Shown: piece after piece, positions 37,989 through 47,363 of the stretch
How the letters are laid out: every line of letters starts with the position of its first letter
Position numbering within the stretch: position 1 is the stretch's first letter
Origin: Lolium rigidum
Taxonomy: Eukaryota; Streptophyta; Magnoliopsida; Poales; Poaceae
DNA length: 64,000 nt
Direction of reading: 5' to 3'
NCBI RefSeq assembly: GCF_022539505.1
Contig: NC_061512.1
Span: forward strand, 146,737,962 to 146,801,961
The notes under the pieces: model-generated
What the model saw: only the letters and a program-made list of their open reading frames with translations
What the model was told of the DNA's origin: nothing
The model's database searches: none
Made by a program: the position numbers and the translations under genes

Positions 37989-38527
37989 GGTATATCAACG
38001 GCATGGCCTAAATCCGGCAAGCCCGGGTGGCCCACAGATGGTGATGTGGCATGTGGCCCATCGGGCGGCCCAGTTGCTGTAGATCCTGAAGGATGTAGTC
38101 CAGCCCAGGAAGGAGGAGCCGGATCCTAACCGACCTACGGAGGAGGCCAGATCCGTGAAGGCCCATGAAGTATCCGGATCCAGCACGGCCTTAATGGAAG
38201 GCGGATCCTTGACGTACACGGCAAGATATTGTACCGTAGTTAGGCAACTTGTATTTCGGCTAGGACTCTCCATGTAAACCCTAGATCTGTGCGTCTTTAT
38301 AAGTCGGATCCCGGGAGCCCTAGAGGCACAACCACAACTCATTGTAACAACGCGAAAGCTCCCAGATAATTCCAGACAAGCAGCAGTAGGCCCTGTCTTC
38401 GAGCAGGTGTTCCGAAGCTGGGTAAATCGCGTACCACCGTCCCGAGGACTCTCCGCCCTATGGCCCCTACTTCTTCTCCCTTCCATGAGGATCCCTCCTC
38501 TGGAGTACCGTCGAATAGGCAACGACA
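37989..38527 (+). repeat. 5' LTR of the Tat element, 3' part
   Basis: It is rich in CCGGATC-type motifs. A TATA-like TTTATAAG lies at about 38296 and the LTR ends near CAACGACA just before the primer site. The 5' portion is lost in gap 2. No second copy is in the window, so the LTR end is placed by the primer site only. Confidence 0.6.
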
Positions 38528-38529
38528 GT

Positions 38530-38547
38530 TGGCGCCCACCGTGGGGC
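38530..38547 (+). other. Primer-binding site of the Tat element
   Basis: TGGCGCCCACCGTGGGGC lies directly after the LTR end. This sequence is characteristic of Tat-lineage elements; I do not assign the primer tRNA with confidence. Confidence 0.75.
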
Positions 38548-38616
38548 ATGAGGCGTCTGGAGGCCGGAACCGGGAGGGTTCCGCCATGGGAAGCTACGAC
38601 GAATCCATCGTTGTGG

Positions 38617-38621
38617 GGTGT
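38617..38621. repeat. Target-site duplication of element A, left (GGTGT)
   Basis: GGTGT precedes the 5' LTR, and GGCGT follows the 3' LTR at 50670-50674. The single difference is a C/T transition. Removing the element restores the gag phase, which supports the assignment. Confidence 0.75.
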
Positions 38622-40218
38622 TGATACGTCCCAAGCGTATCTATAATTTCTTATGTTCCATGCTACTTTATTGATGATACTCACATGTTTTATACACACT
38701 TTATGTCATTATTATGCATTTTCCGGCACTAACCTATTGACGAGATGCCAAAGAGCCAGTTGATGTTTTCTGCTGTTTTTGGTTCCAGAAATCCTACAAA
38801 GGAAATATTCTCGGAATTGGACGAAATCAACGCCCAGGATCTTATTTTTCCACGAAGCTTCCAGAAGACCGAAGGGATCACGAAGTGGCGCGATGAGGCG
38901 CCGCCACCATAGGGCCGCGCGGCCAGAGGGGGGCCCGCGCCGCCCTACGGTGCGGGCCCCTCGCTAGCCCTCCGACTCTGCCCTTCCGCCTACTTATAGC
39001 CTTCGTCGCGAAAACCCCAGTACCGAGAGCCACGATACGGAAAACCTTCCAAAGACGCCGCCGCCGCCAATCCCATCTCGGGGGATTCAGGAGATCGCCT
39101 CCGGCACCTCGCCGGAGAGGGGAATCATCTCCCGGAGGACTCTTCATCACCATGATCGCCTCCGGATTGATGTGTGAGTAGTTCACCCCTGGACTATGGG
39201 TCCATAGCAGTAGCTAGATGGTTGTCTTCTCCTCATTGTGCTATCATGTTAGATCTTGTGAGCTGCCTATCATGATCAAGATCATCTATTTGTAATGCTA
39301 CATGTTGTGTTTGTTGGGATCCGATGAATATGGAATACTATGTCAAGTTGATTATCAATCTATCATATATGTTGTTTATGTTCTTGCATGCTCTCCGTTG
39401 CTAGTAGAGGCTCTGGCCAAGTTGATACTTGTAACTCCAAGAGGGAGTATTTATGCTCGATAGTGGGTTCATGCCTCCATTGAATGCTGGGACGAGTGAC
39501 GGAAAGTTCTAAGGTTGTGGATGTGCTTGTTGCCACTAGGGATAAACATCAATGCTTTGTCTAAGGATATTTGTGTTGATTACATTACGCACCATACTTA
39601 ATGCAATTGTTTGTTGTTTGCAACTTAATACTGGAAGGGGTTCGGATGATAACCTGAAGGTGGACTTTTTAGGCATAGATGCATGCTGGATAGCGGTCTA
39701 TGTACTTTGTCGTAATGCCCTGATTAAATCTCATATTACTCATCGTGATATATGTATGTGCATTGTTATGCCTTCTTTATTTGTCAATTGCCCAACTGTA
39801 ATTTGTTCACCCAACATGCTATTTATCTTATGGGACACCACTAGTGAACTGTGGACCCCGGTCCATTCTTTACATCTGAAATACAATCTACTGCAATACT
39901 TGTTCTTTATTGTTCTTCGCAAACAAACATCATCTTCCACACTATACATCTAATCCTTTGTTTACAGCAAGCCGGTGAGATTGACAACCTCACTGTTACG
40001 TTGGGGCAAAGTACTTTGATTGTGTTGTGCAGGTTCCACGTTGGCGCCGGAATCCCTGGTGTTGCGCCGCACTACACTCCGCCACCAACAACCTTCACGT
40101 GTTCCTTGACTCCTACTGGTTCGATAACCTTTGTTTCTTACTGAGGGAAAACTTGTCGCTGTACGCATCACACCTTCCTCTTGGGGTTCCCAACGGACGT
40201 GTGTCTTACACGCCATCA
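38622..40218 (+). repeat. 5' LTR of element A
   Basis: Begins TGATACGTCCCAAGCG and ends CGCCATCA. A TATA-like ACTTATAG is at 38992 and a GC-rich leader follows. In the first ~390 bases I count about 20 differences from the 3' LTR, nearly all C/T or G/A transitions. The rest is much more alike, with small length changes at CAG/CTG sites. Confidence 0.9.
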
Positions 40219-40229
40219 AGACAGTTTTC

Positions 40230-40247
40230 TGGCGCCGTTGCCGTGGA
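40230..40247 (+). other. Primer-binding site of element A, tRNA-Asp type
   Basis: TGGCGCCGTTGCCGTGGA has one mismatch (G to T) against the tRNA-Asp complement present in the left element and element B. It is 11 bases from the LTR end. It is followed by two tandem leader repeats containing ATATCAAAAACACA. Confidence 0.85.
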
Positions 40248-40541
40248 GATCAAGACACGCTGCAAGGGGAGTCTCCCACATCCAATCTCTTTACTTTGTT
40301 TTTGTCTTGCTTTACTTTACTTTATTTACTGCTTTGTTTGCTCTCTATATCAAAAACACAAAAAAAATTAGTTGCTAGATTTATTTTATTTACTGTCTTG
40401 TTCTCCATATCAAAAACACACAAAAAAATTAGTTACTTGCATTTACTTTATTTAGTTTGCTTTATTTACTACTGCTAAAAAGGAGTAATCCTGAAGTTGA
40501 AGTTCGTTCGTTTAAACAACAAGGGGGAGAAAGTTTTAAAG

Positions 40542-41191
40542 ATGCTTGGTATAGAAAGCGATGCTCATCATAGGTGCATTAAGAAACACTCCACTATTAT
40601 ACTACTTAGGAACTTTTATGTTGGTATCTCTAGTTGGAATAGGTATGTTCTTGATACTCTTACGAGAGGTAATTTCCTAGGCACTCCTGCTTTAGAAGCT
40701 AGTTGCATTATTGAGATTCTAGTTGGAATACCACCTGTTAATGAAGCTAAAATTGAAATCTCTCTTAAAGATGTCATGAAAAAGTTGGAAGCCATAGAGA
40801 AGAATCTTCCAAGTGTTGAGACTAAATTGGGAATATTACTTAATAACACTGATAAACTTGATAAAACTCTAAGTGGAATCAATGAGAGAATTGCCGTTTT
40901 AGAAACTTGTGCTACTCATGATAATCGAACCCATAGGATTAGTGAACTTGAAGAAGCTATGGGAACCTTGGGTTCAACTTTTTCTTCTCTTAAGTTTAAG
41001 GAGAAAGCTTATGTGGGTAAGGAGCAAAAGTTCATGTATGTCTCTAAAGTGACTAAGCCAAAAAAAAATATTATAGGCCTAAAATTGACAAAGCCCTTAG
41101 TACCACTACGGATAATGGAGCATCTAAGATACCTAATGTGAAAAATTGTGAAAATTATGATGTTGATGCTTCATCTCTTGATAATACTTGA
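40542..41191 (+). pseudogene. Short ORF of element A, coiled-coil protein (one frameshift)
   Basis: The first in-frame ATG is at 40542. The frame runs ~200 codons to 41141. A shift in the A8 run near 41060 would join it to another frame ending at 41191 (...ASSLDNT). Residues about 75-165 have strong heptad character, for example LKDVMKKLEAIEKNLPSVET and ISELEEAMGTLGSTFSSL, so a coiled coil is expected. It sits at the position where the left element and element B carry a gag-N-terminus-like ORF, but is unrelated to them in sequence. I recognise no domain. It could be an accessory protein of non-autonomous elements, or a diverged remnant of gag. Confidence 0.5.
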
Positions 41192-42103
41192 TTCACACTT
41201 TCTGCGCCTAGCTGAAAGGCGTTAAAGAAAAGCGCTTATGGGAGACAACCCATTATTTTACTTCTGCACTTTTGTTTTATATTTGAGTCTTGGGAGTTGT
41301 TACTACTGTATCAACCTCTCCTTATCTTTATTTTATTGCATTGTTGTGCCAAGTAAAGTCTTTGATAGTAAAGTCAATACTAGATTTGGATTACTGCGCA
41401 GAAACAGATTACTTGCTGTCACGAAATTTAGCAGCCCCTTCTGTAGGTAACTCAGAAAAATCTGCCAATTTACGTGCGTGATCCTCAGATATGTACGCAA
41501 CTTTCATTCAATTTGAGCATTTTCATCTGAGCAAGTTAAGTGCCCCAGAAAAATTCGTCTTTAGGGACTGTTCTGTTTTGACAGATTCTGCCTTTTATTT
41601 CGTATTGCCTGTTTTGCTATGTTTGATGGATTTCTTTGTTCCATTAACTTTCAGTAGCTTTGTGCAATGTCCAGAAGTGTTAAGAATGATTATGTCACCT
41701 CTGAATATATGAATTTTCAATTATGCACTAACCCTCTAATGAGTTTGTTTTGAGTTTGGTGTGAAGGAAGTTTTCAAGGGTCAAGAGAGGAGGATGATAC
41801 AATATGATCAAGAAGAGTGAAAAGTCTAAGCTTGGGGATGCCCCGTGGTTCATCCCTGCATATTTTAAGAAGACTCAAGCATCTAAGCTTGGAGATGCCC
41901 AAGGCATCCCTTCTTCATCGACAACTTATCAGGTCACCTCTAGTGAAACTATATTTTTATTCCGTCACATCTTATGTGCTTTACTTGGAGCGTCTGTTTG
42001 TTTTTGTTTTTGTTTTTGTTTGAATAAAATCGGATCCTAGCATTCCTTGTGTGGGAGAGAGACACGCTCCGCTGTTGCATATGAACACATGTGTTCTTAG
42101 CTT
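41192..42103 (+). mobile_element. Element A internal non-coding region, left of the MULE
   Basis: From GGGAGACAACCCATTATTTT (about 41238) onward, this region is collinear with element B 63694-64000, although the ORFs just upstream differ. It contains two repeats of the TCTAAGCTTGG-GATGCC type near 41827 and 41885. Frames of 60-86 codons overlap one another and look like chance. Confidence 0.7.
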
Positions 42104-42112
42104 TATCTTTAA
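42104..42112. repeat. Target-site duplication of the MULE, left (TATCTTTAA)
   Basis: This 9-bp TATCTTTAA is repeated exactly at 47364-47372. A 9-bp duplication is characteristic of Mutator-family transposases. Confidence 0.9.
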
Positions 42113-42192
42113 GGGATTTCTATTTTCGTGCCCCTGCTTCGTTAGTTGTACTCAGTTTTCCCCAGCCCCTTAGTTTTTCCTCAGCTTTCCCC
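42113..42192 (+). repeat. Left terminal inverted repeat of the MULE
   Basis: It pairs with 47284-47363 on the opposite strand. Matching continues weakly inward (GAAACCC near 42204 and 47268). Confidence 0.9.
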
Positions 42193-42751
42193 TCCCTCTA
42201 GTTTGAAACCCCTCGAAGACGCGGGTTGCCGTCAGGTCAGAGGCCTTACCGGTTACGGTCAGGTCGGTTCCTCTCTGACCGTCTCGTCGTCGACGGGTAG
42301 CCATCCATCTACTGGCCGACGCGTGGGCCGTTTTATTTTCTCGATTGTATACGCGGTGCTGCCAATGACAAATGGGGCCGCTCTATGGGGCTGCCGCAGC
42401 CAATGACCAGTGGGTCATCTATTTATTTATAGAAAATTATATATTGCCGCTCTGTGGGGCCTCCGCAGCCAATGACCGCTGTGGCAGGTGACTATTTTCG
42501 CAGCTTAATCTAAAGTGACTCTTATGCTAAACATTGTGCATCCCGACGTTGACCTAGCAGGGGCGGCGAGCATAGCCGTTCTGACCATGCCGATATTGGC
42601 ATCGGCATCGGCATCGTTTGGAGGATGTGGTGCTCGAATAATAGTGGAAATGCGATATTATTTTTTACATGCATAATATATAGAAAATAGCTAGATCTCT
42701 AAATCGATGCATATGAAGCTACATATATATTCTTGGTCATAATCCCCTTAT

Positions 42752-43360
42752 CTAAAGGGGATGGATGCATGGCTTCACGTCGTCGTCGCTTTCATCGTCA
42801 GTATCTTCGTCGTCCGAGTAGTAGTACCTCCCGCACATTGTTCCGTCGAACACCTTCACCGTGAGCACATCATCGCCTTCATATTTGAAGTGTACGTAGC
42901 AGCCGAAATCCACACCGTGCGCGATGGCGAATTTCTCCCAGCCCTTGTCGAGGTACATCCGGCCTTGTCCGTCAAATAGGACCTCCACGGTCCAGAGACG
43001 AGGACCGCAGTCAGCTGCTCGCAGATACACCTTAGCTGGCTCCTGGCCGTCAAGATAGTCCGCAAACTTTTTTGGGAGTTCCTACAAAGATATCGAGCAC
43101 CGATCGTTTGAAATTAAAGGTTTTTTAGAACATGCCCATAATTAATCACATGTATCATATATGTGGGAACGCGTACGTACCTTCTTGACCAAAGGGTCTT
43201 CATAGACGACGATGAAGAACTCCTCTATGATCAATGGCAGTGTTGACGGTGGTGGTGGCAATGATGATGATCCACTTCCCCTTCCCCTTCCCCTTCCCCT
43301 TCCCCTTCCCCTTCCCCTTCCCCTTCCCCTTCCGGTCCGCGGCCGAGACGTGGAAGCCAT
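42752..43360 (-). CDS. B3-domain protein gene captured in the Pack-MULE (two exons)
   Basis: Exon 1 is 43360-43181 and exon 2 is 43081-42752, joined in phase 0 across a 99-base intron (AAG/GTACGT donor, TTTGTAG acceptor). The product is 169 residues with no stop or frameshift. Residues ~9-30 are a GRG repeat encoded by a TTCCCC microsatellite. Residues ~45-150 form a B3 DNA-binding domain: FFIVVYEDPLVKK, LPKKFADYLDG, KVYLRAADCGPRLWTVEVLF, LDKGWEKFAIAHGVDFGCYV, FKYEGDDVLTVKVF. The tail is acidic (SDDEDTDDESDDD). Plant B3 proteins bind DNA in the nucleus; a single B3 domain of this kind resembles REM/other small grass B3 proteins. TTATAAAC at about 43439-43445, some 80 bases upstream of the ATG, could be the TATA box. 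Whether it is expressed is unknown. Confidence 0.8.
43275..43333 (-). repeat. TTCCCC microsatellite inside the B3 gene
   Basis: About ten uninterrupted hexamers on the plus strand encode the Gly-Arg repeat on the minus strand. Length change here alters the protein in whole dipeptides without a frameshift. Confidence 0.9.
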
Positions 43361-43438
43361 GGCAATGGATGATCAAGTGTATGTGAACGAAGAAGAGAGA
43401 GGCAGAACCTATTGATACAAGGGATGGCCGTGTGGGTG

Positions 43439-43560
43439 TTTATAAGGGAGAGATGACCGTTGTAGGGGTTTACACAATAAAATAAGGAGGAGGTGAACGT
43501 TGGTGGGGGTTTACACAATAAATTAAGGAGGAGACGACCGTTGTGGGGGTATATATCTCA
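43439..43560 (-). promoter_or_regulatory. Promoter region of the B3 gene with three tandem repeats
   Basis: A TATA-like TTATAAA on the minus strand is followed upstream by three ~45-50-base repeats (about 43450-43556). They share ACCGTTGTGGGGGTTTACACAA (plus strand, partly varied). The repeats lie exactly where promoter elements would be expected. Confidence 0.45.
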
Positions 43561-44245
43561 ACAAAAAGTAATGCGGACTATCTTGACGGAAATGGAACTT
43601 CGTGATATAGTTTATCATTTTACCGTGAAAAGTAATGCCTAAAAGAAATGGTAATTCGTGATAGTTTATCATTTACCGTAATGGCTACAACAAATCGTTG
43701 ATGGTTTATCATTTTTTGCGTGAAAAGTAATGGCTACAAGAAATGGGTGATGGTGTATCATTTTTTGCGTGCAAAGTAATGGCTACAACAAAATCGGTGA
43801 TGGTTTATCGTTTTTTGCGTGAAAAGTAATGGCTACAAGAAATGGGTGATGGTGTATCATTTTTTGCGTGAAAAGTAATGGCTACAACAAAATTGGTGAT
43901 GATTTATCGTTTTTTGCGTGAAAAGTAATGGGTACAAGAAATGGGTGATGGTGTATCATTTTTGTGCGTGAAAAGTAATTGCTACAACAAATCGGTGATG
44001 GTTTATCGTTTTTTGCGTGAAAAGTAATGGCTACAAGAAATGGGTGATGGTGTATCATTTTTTGCGTGAAAAGTAATGGCTACAACAAAATCGGTGATGA
44101 TTTATCGTTTTTTGCGTGAAAAGTAATGGGTACAATCCCTACAAGAAATGGGTGATGGTGTATCATTTTTTGCGTGAAAAGTAATGGCTACAACAAATCG
44201 GTGATGGTTTATCATTTTTTGCGTGAAAAGTAATGCCTACAAAGA
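43560..44245. repeat. Tandem repeat block, ~49-bp unit, ~100-bp dimer order
   Basis: About eleven copies of TTTTTTGCGTGAAAAGTAATGG separated by alternating spacers. One spacer type is CTACAAGAAATGGGTGATGGTGTATC, the other is CTACAACAAATCGGTGATGGTTTATC (each with small changes). The first type recurs about every 100 bases (43733, 43835, 43935, 44031, 44139), so the true unit is a dimer. It lies upstream of both captured genes. Confidence 0.85.
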
Positions 44246-45274
44246 GTTTATAATTTAGCTCGTGAAAAATAATGCAGAAAACCAAACTTTGCGTGAAGCT
44301 AACCCGACGACAGAGAGAGAGAGGGTGGTGGCCCCGACCAGAGAGAGATAGGGGTTATCCCGCCCGTTAGATCATACGATCAACGGTCGGCGGGGACGAT
44401 CCGCGTGACATGGGCTAGACCAATCAGGGCAATGTTGGGCGTCCGTGAGAGTTTGTGAAGGGAGAGGGCAAACCGAGTAGTATCAAGAAACCAAGGGCAA
44501 GTGAGTAGTAAACGGACTAAGGGATTCAAATATGAGATTTAAAAAATGGAAAATGCGTGTTTTGTACAATGAAACCCATCTTGGCCTACCTCAAACTATT
44601 TGCAATACAAATCTACATGAGTGTGAAAATTATGGCCTCATTCGGACAAAGTATGTTTTGGGGAAAGCTGTTTTGGGTAGGGCTTATTATGGAAAACCAT
44701 GCACCTTCATAGCTACTAGGTGATTTGAGAAGTGGCAATTTGTGGTGAAACTTGATTTATCTATGATTTATCTATGATTTGAGAAGTGGCAATTTGTGGT
44801 AAAGACTCCATGAGTAAGTGCCACTCTTTTTCGGAATTTTTTGCACATTAAGTAACTCATTTAACTAGTTAATCCCATTTGTTGACTCTCTGTTGACCAG
44901 CCACTTGAGGGTAAAACTGAGTATATTACACTAGCCAGTATTAGCACTCAAGGAGAAAACCGAGCACACAAAAAATGCTAGTATATGACTCGGGGGTATA
45001 CCCGAGTATATCTAAATTTCCAGTGGTTAGACCCGAGGACGCGTGTTGCGGTGCAGAAGTGGAAGACGTGCCATTGTTGACGCGTGTCGCGGTGCAGACG
45101 TGCAAATAGTGGACGCGTAGGACGCGGGTCGCATTTAGGACGCGTAAGCCCCTCCATCCCTCTGCACACAGTCGTCTCATTCTCGCTCACGCACGAAACC
45201 ACCCCTCTCACGTCCCATCAACTTCTCCAAATCGAAAAAACCCCAACCGCCGTACGCACGCTACCCTGCCGGCG
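44246..45274. other. MULE interior between the repeat block and the F-box gene
   Basis: Includes a short purine run (GA repeats near 44320) and a 26-base duplication (GATTTGAGAAGTGGCAATTTGTGGT) at about 44723 and 44776. There is a 7-bp-stem hairpin ACTCGGG/CCCGAGT at 44988-45007 and a region with three GACGCGT motifs (45040-45145). The last part is probably the upstream region of the F-box gene. No ORF is supported. Confidence 0.5.
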
Positions 45275-46677
45275 ATGGAGAAGAAGAATGCGCCGGCGGC
45301 CGTCGCCTCCGAGCCCGTCGCCTCCGAGCCCGTCGCCTCCGAGCCCGTCGCCTCCGAGCTCGTCGCCTCCGCGCCCGTCGCCTCCGAGCGCGTCGCCGCC
45401 GAGCGCGTCGCCTCCGAGGGCGGCGCATCCAAGCGCGGCGCCTCCGTGAACTGGGCCTCTCTCTCGGCTGATAGACCACTTCACAAGATCGGCCAATGCT
45501 TACTGGCGAACGAGGAGTACGCCGACACCTACTCGCTATGAGGCAAGTCTCGTAGAAATTGGCGCTCGGGTTTGCCTCGAGCCCGACGTGCACCCGGACG
45601 AATGGATCATGCTACACCACGCCCTTCCACGCGTCGCTGAGTTCACCTTCCTCCAACTCGGCACATCACGTTACGTCACCATAGATCTATCGGAAGTTCA
45701 TACAAGGTTCAAATTCCTCCATATCTACCTTTTTATTTTCAATCTTAAACACATCTTAGTGCTGAATGTTATCTTCATCAATATATGTTAGATACTACTT
45801 CGTCGGCTTTTGCCGTGGTGTCATCGTGCTTGCCCAGAAGAACCCGCCGCACAAGATACGGCTGCTGAACCCACTCACAAAAAAAATCAAACACTATGTT
45901 TGAGGCGCAGATGCCATCTGTTTTTCTGAAATCAGTCGCTGTTATCAAATCCCCGACTATGGTCTTCGTTGCCGCACATTACCCGTCGGAAATTGGTTGG
46001 GTCGATGAGAGCACTCCAACTAAGGATATAAATGAAGATTGGGGAGAAGAAAGATTTTCGATCAAGAACCATTGTCTCGCGTTGCATTACCCCGTTCAAT
46101 GGTGAACCGTATGCGTAGGCTGCGGACAATTTTGAGATCGGAAGAATAGTGTGCACCAATGTACGGTTGCAGCAGCCGCGCGAGCACCGTCAAGATGGAG
46201 ACACTAATTTCATTTCCAGAACTTGGACGTCGAAGTTCTACCTTGTGAAGTCGGATGGTGATCTCGCTGCTTGTGTTGTTGGTCGGCGAGGCTTTGGCGG
46301 GCAAACCATTGGTGTACCGTGTGGACACTCGTAGCCGCTTTCTCCATCCGGTCGGTAACATTGGCAGTAATGCCTTCTTCGTGAATTATATCCAAGTGTA
46401 TCTCCGTCGACACCGGAGTGTACCCGACACTTCGACTCCGGCAGCATCTACTACGCGGATTTGGGTTATATCGGAGAGTACTCTCATGATACAAAGGCCC
46501 GGGATGAGTGGCCAGTACGTGTGGATAGAATAGGAAGCTACGGTATGAGAAATGAACACAAGCCATACCGTTTGGAGGATGTATTGGCCGCACACTCGCA
46601 GACGGAAGGAGTTCAATGAATATTTCCTTGGGGAAATGCACGAATGGAACGACGAAGAAATATATGAGGAGGAATGA
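45275..46677 (+). pseudogene. F-box/DUF295 (KIB-type) gene captured in the Pack-MULE, broken
   Basis: It starts at the ATG at 45275 with an Ala-Ser-Glu-Pro-Val repeat (VASEP), then an F-box-like segment (NWASLSADRPLHKIGQCLLA) which hits a TGA at 45539. The frame resumes with HPDEWIMLHHALPRVAEFTF and crosses a clean GT-AG intron (45707-45791, 85 bases) into YYFVGFCRGVIVLAQKNPPH. A one-base shift near 45898 leads to EAQMPSVFLKSVAVIKSPTM, further shifts near 46080 and 46400 to SKFYLVKSDGDLAACVVGR, LVYRVDTRSRFLHPVG and SIYYADLGYIGEYSHDTKAR, and a late one to an acidic end at 46677. The order F-box then DUF295 beta-propeller is that of a large grass family of ubiquitin-ligase-type adaptors. At least four disruptions make it a pseudogene as read. 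Confidence 0.8.
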
Positions 46678-47283
46678 AGAACAAATTCATTCATCCTAAT
46701 CTTCTTGTTGTCCATACATTGCGTGCGTCTTGTATATTTTTCAGCTTAGTTTGTCGTGAACATTAACAACGTTATTGCTCGCTTTTGGCTGCCGTATGCG
46801 CTTTATGTATTATACTTAGTTTTGTGATTATGCTGTTGTGAATTTATCATATACTAGCTTCTAGATTTGCTACTAGATTTGCTGCCATATTGGGCAAAAA
46901 ACGAGGGCCAAAAGGCATAAATAACCCCGAGAGATTTGCTACTAGATTTGCTACTAGATTTGCTGCCATATTGAAGAAAGACAGAAATAGAAGCTTCTCT
47001 AGATTTGATACTAATTTGGTGAAAAAGACAGAGAGAGAAAGAGGGGAAAAGGTGCTCTTAAAAATGCCAATTTGGGCCGAGAGAGACAAAACCCAGCTCC
47101 TGCTCACGTGCAACCAAACGCTTCTCGTACTGTCCCACGCGGTCCCTTTCTACCAGCCCCACGCGACGCGGCCCCACACGGCGCGGCCCCACAGACGACG
47201 CGGCGCAACACGTCAGCACAGAACGTCGAAATAAACGGATTCCTTCCGTCTGAGCTCCTTCTGCGGGTTTCAGACATAGGCTT
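46678..47283. other. MULE interior, right end
   Basis: Non-coding. Holds several copies of GATTTGCTACTAGATTTGCTGCC between 46862 and 46970, and a GC-rich segment with CGCGGCCCCAC repeats at 47160-47200. The latter resembles the GC-rich sub-terminal part at the left end. Confidence 0.5.
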
Positions 47284-47363
47284 GGGGAAAACTGAGGAAA
47301 AACTAAGGGGCTGGGGAAAACTGAGTACAACTAACGACCCGAGGGCACGAAAATAGAAATCCC
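47284..47363 (-). repeat. Right terminal inverted repeat of the MULE
   Basis: Inverse of 42113-42192 with five mismatches, followed by the 9-bp duplication at 47364-47372. Confidence 0.9.

Larger units (their letters stand above)
42113..47363. mobile_element. Pack-MULE: Mutator-like element carrying host gene copies
   Basis: It is 5251 bp long. The ends are inverted repeats of about 80 bp (42113-42192 and 47284-47363, five mismatches) starting GGGATTTCTATTTTCGTGCC. A perfect 9-bp duplication flanks it. No MURA-type transposase is present. Inside are a B3-domain gene (minus), a tandem repeat block, and an F-box/DUF295 gene (plus), the two genes keeping GT-AG introns. Retained introns show capture of genomic DNA, not cDNA, as known for Pack-MULEs in grasses. 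Movement would need a transposase supplied in trans. Confidence 0.92.

Noticed and set aside
43560..44245. Possible CRISPR-like array (regular repeats with spacers)
   Set aside because: Spacers are themselves repeated in two types, there are no cas genes, and the host is a plant nuclear genome.
45208..45593. Minus-strand ORFs over the VASEP repeat (Ala-Thr-Ser or Arg-rich)
   Set aside because: Shadows of a short tandem repeat in the plus-strand F-box gene; the plus frame leads into a recognised domain.
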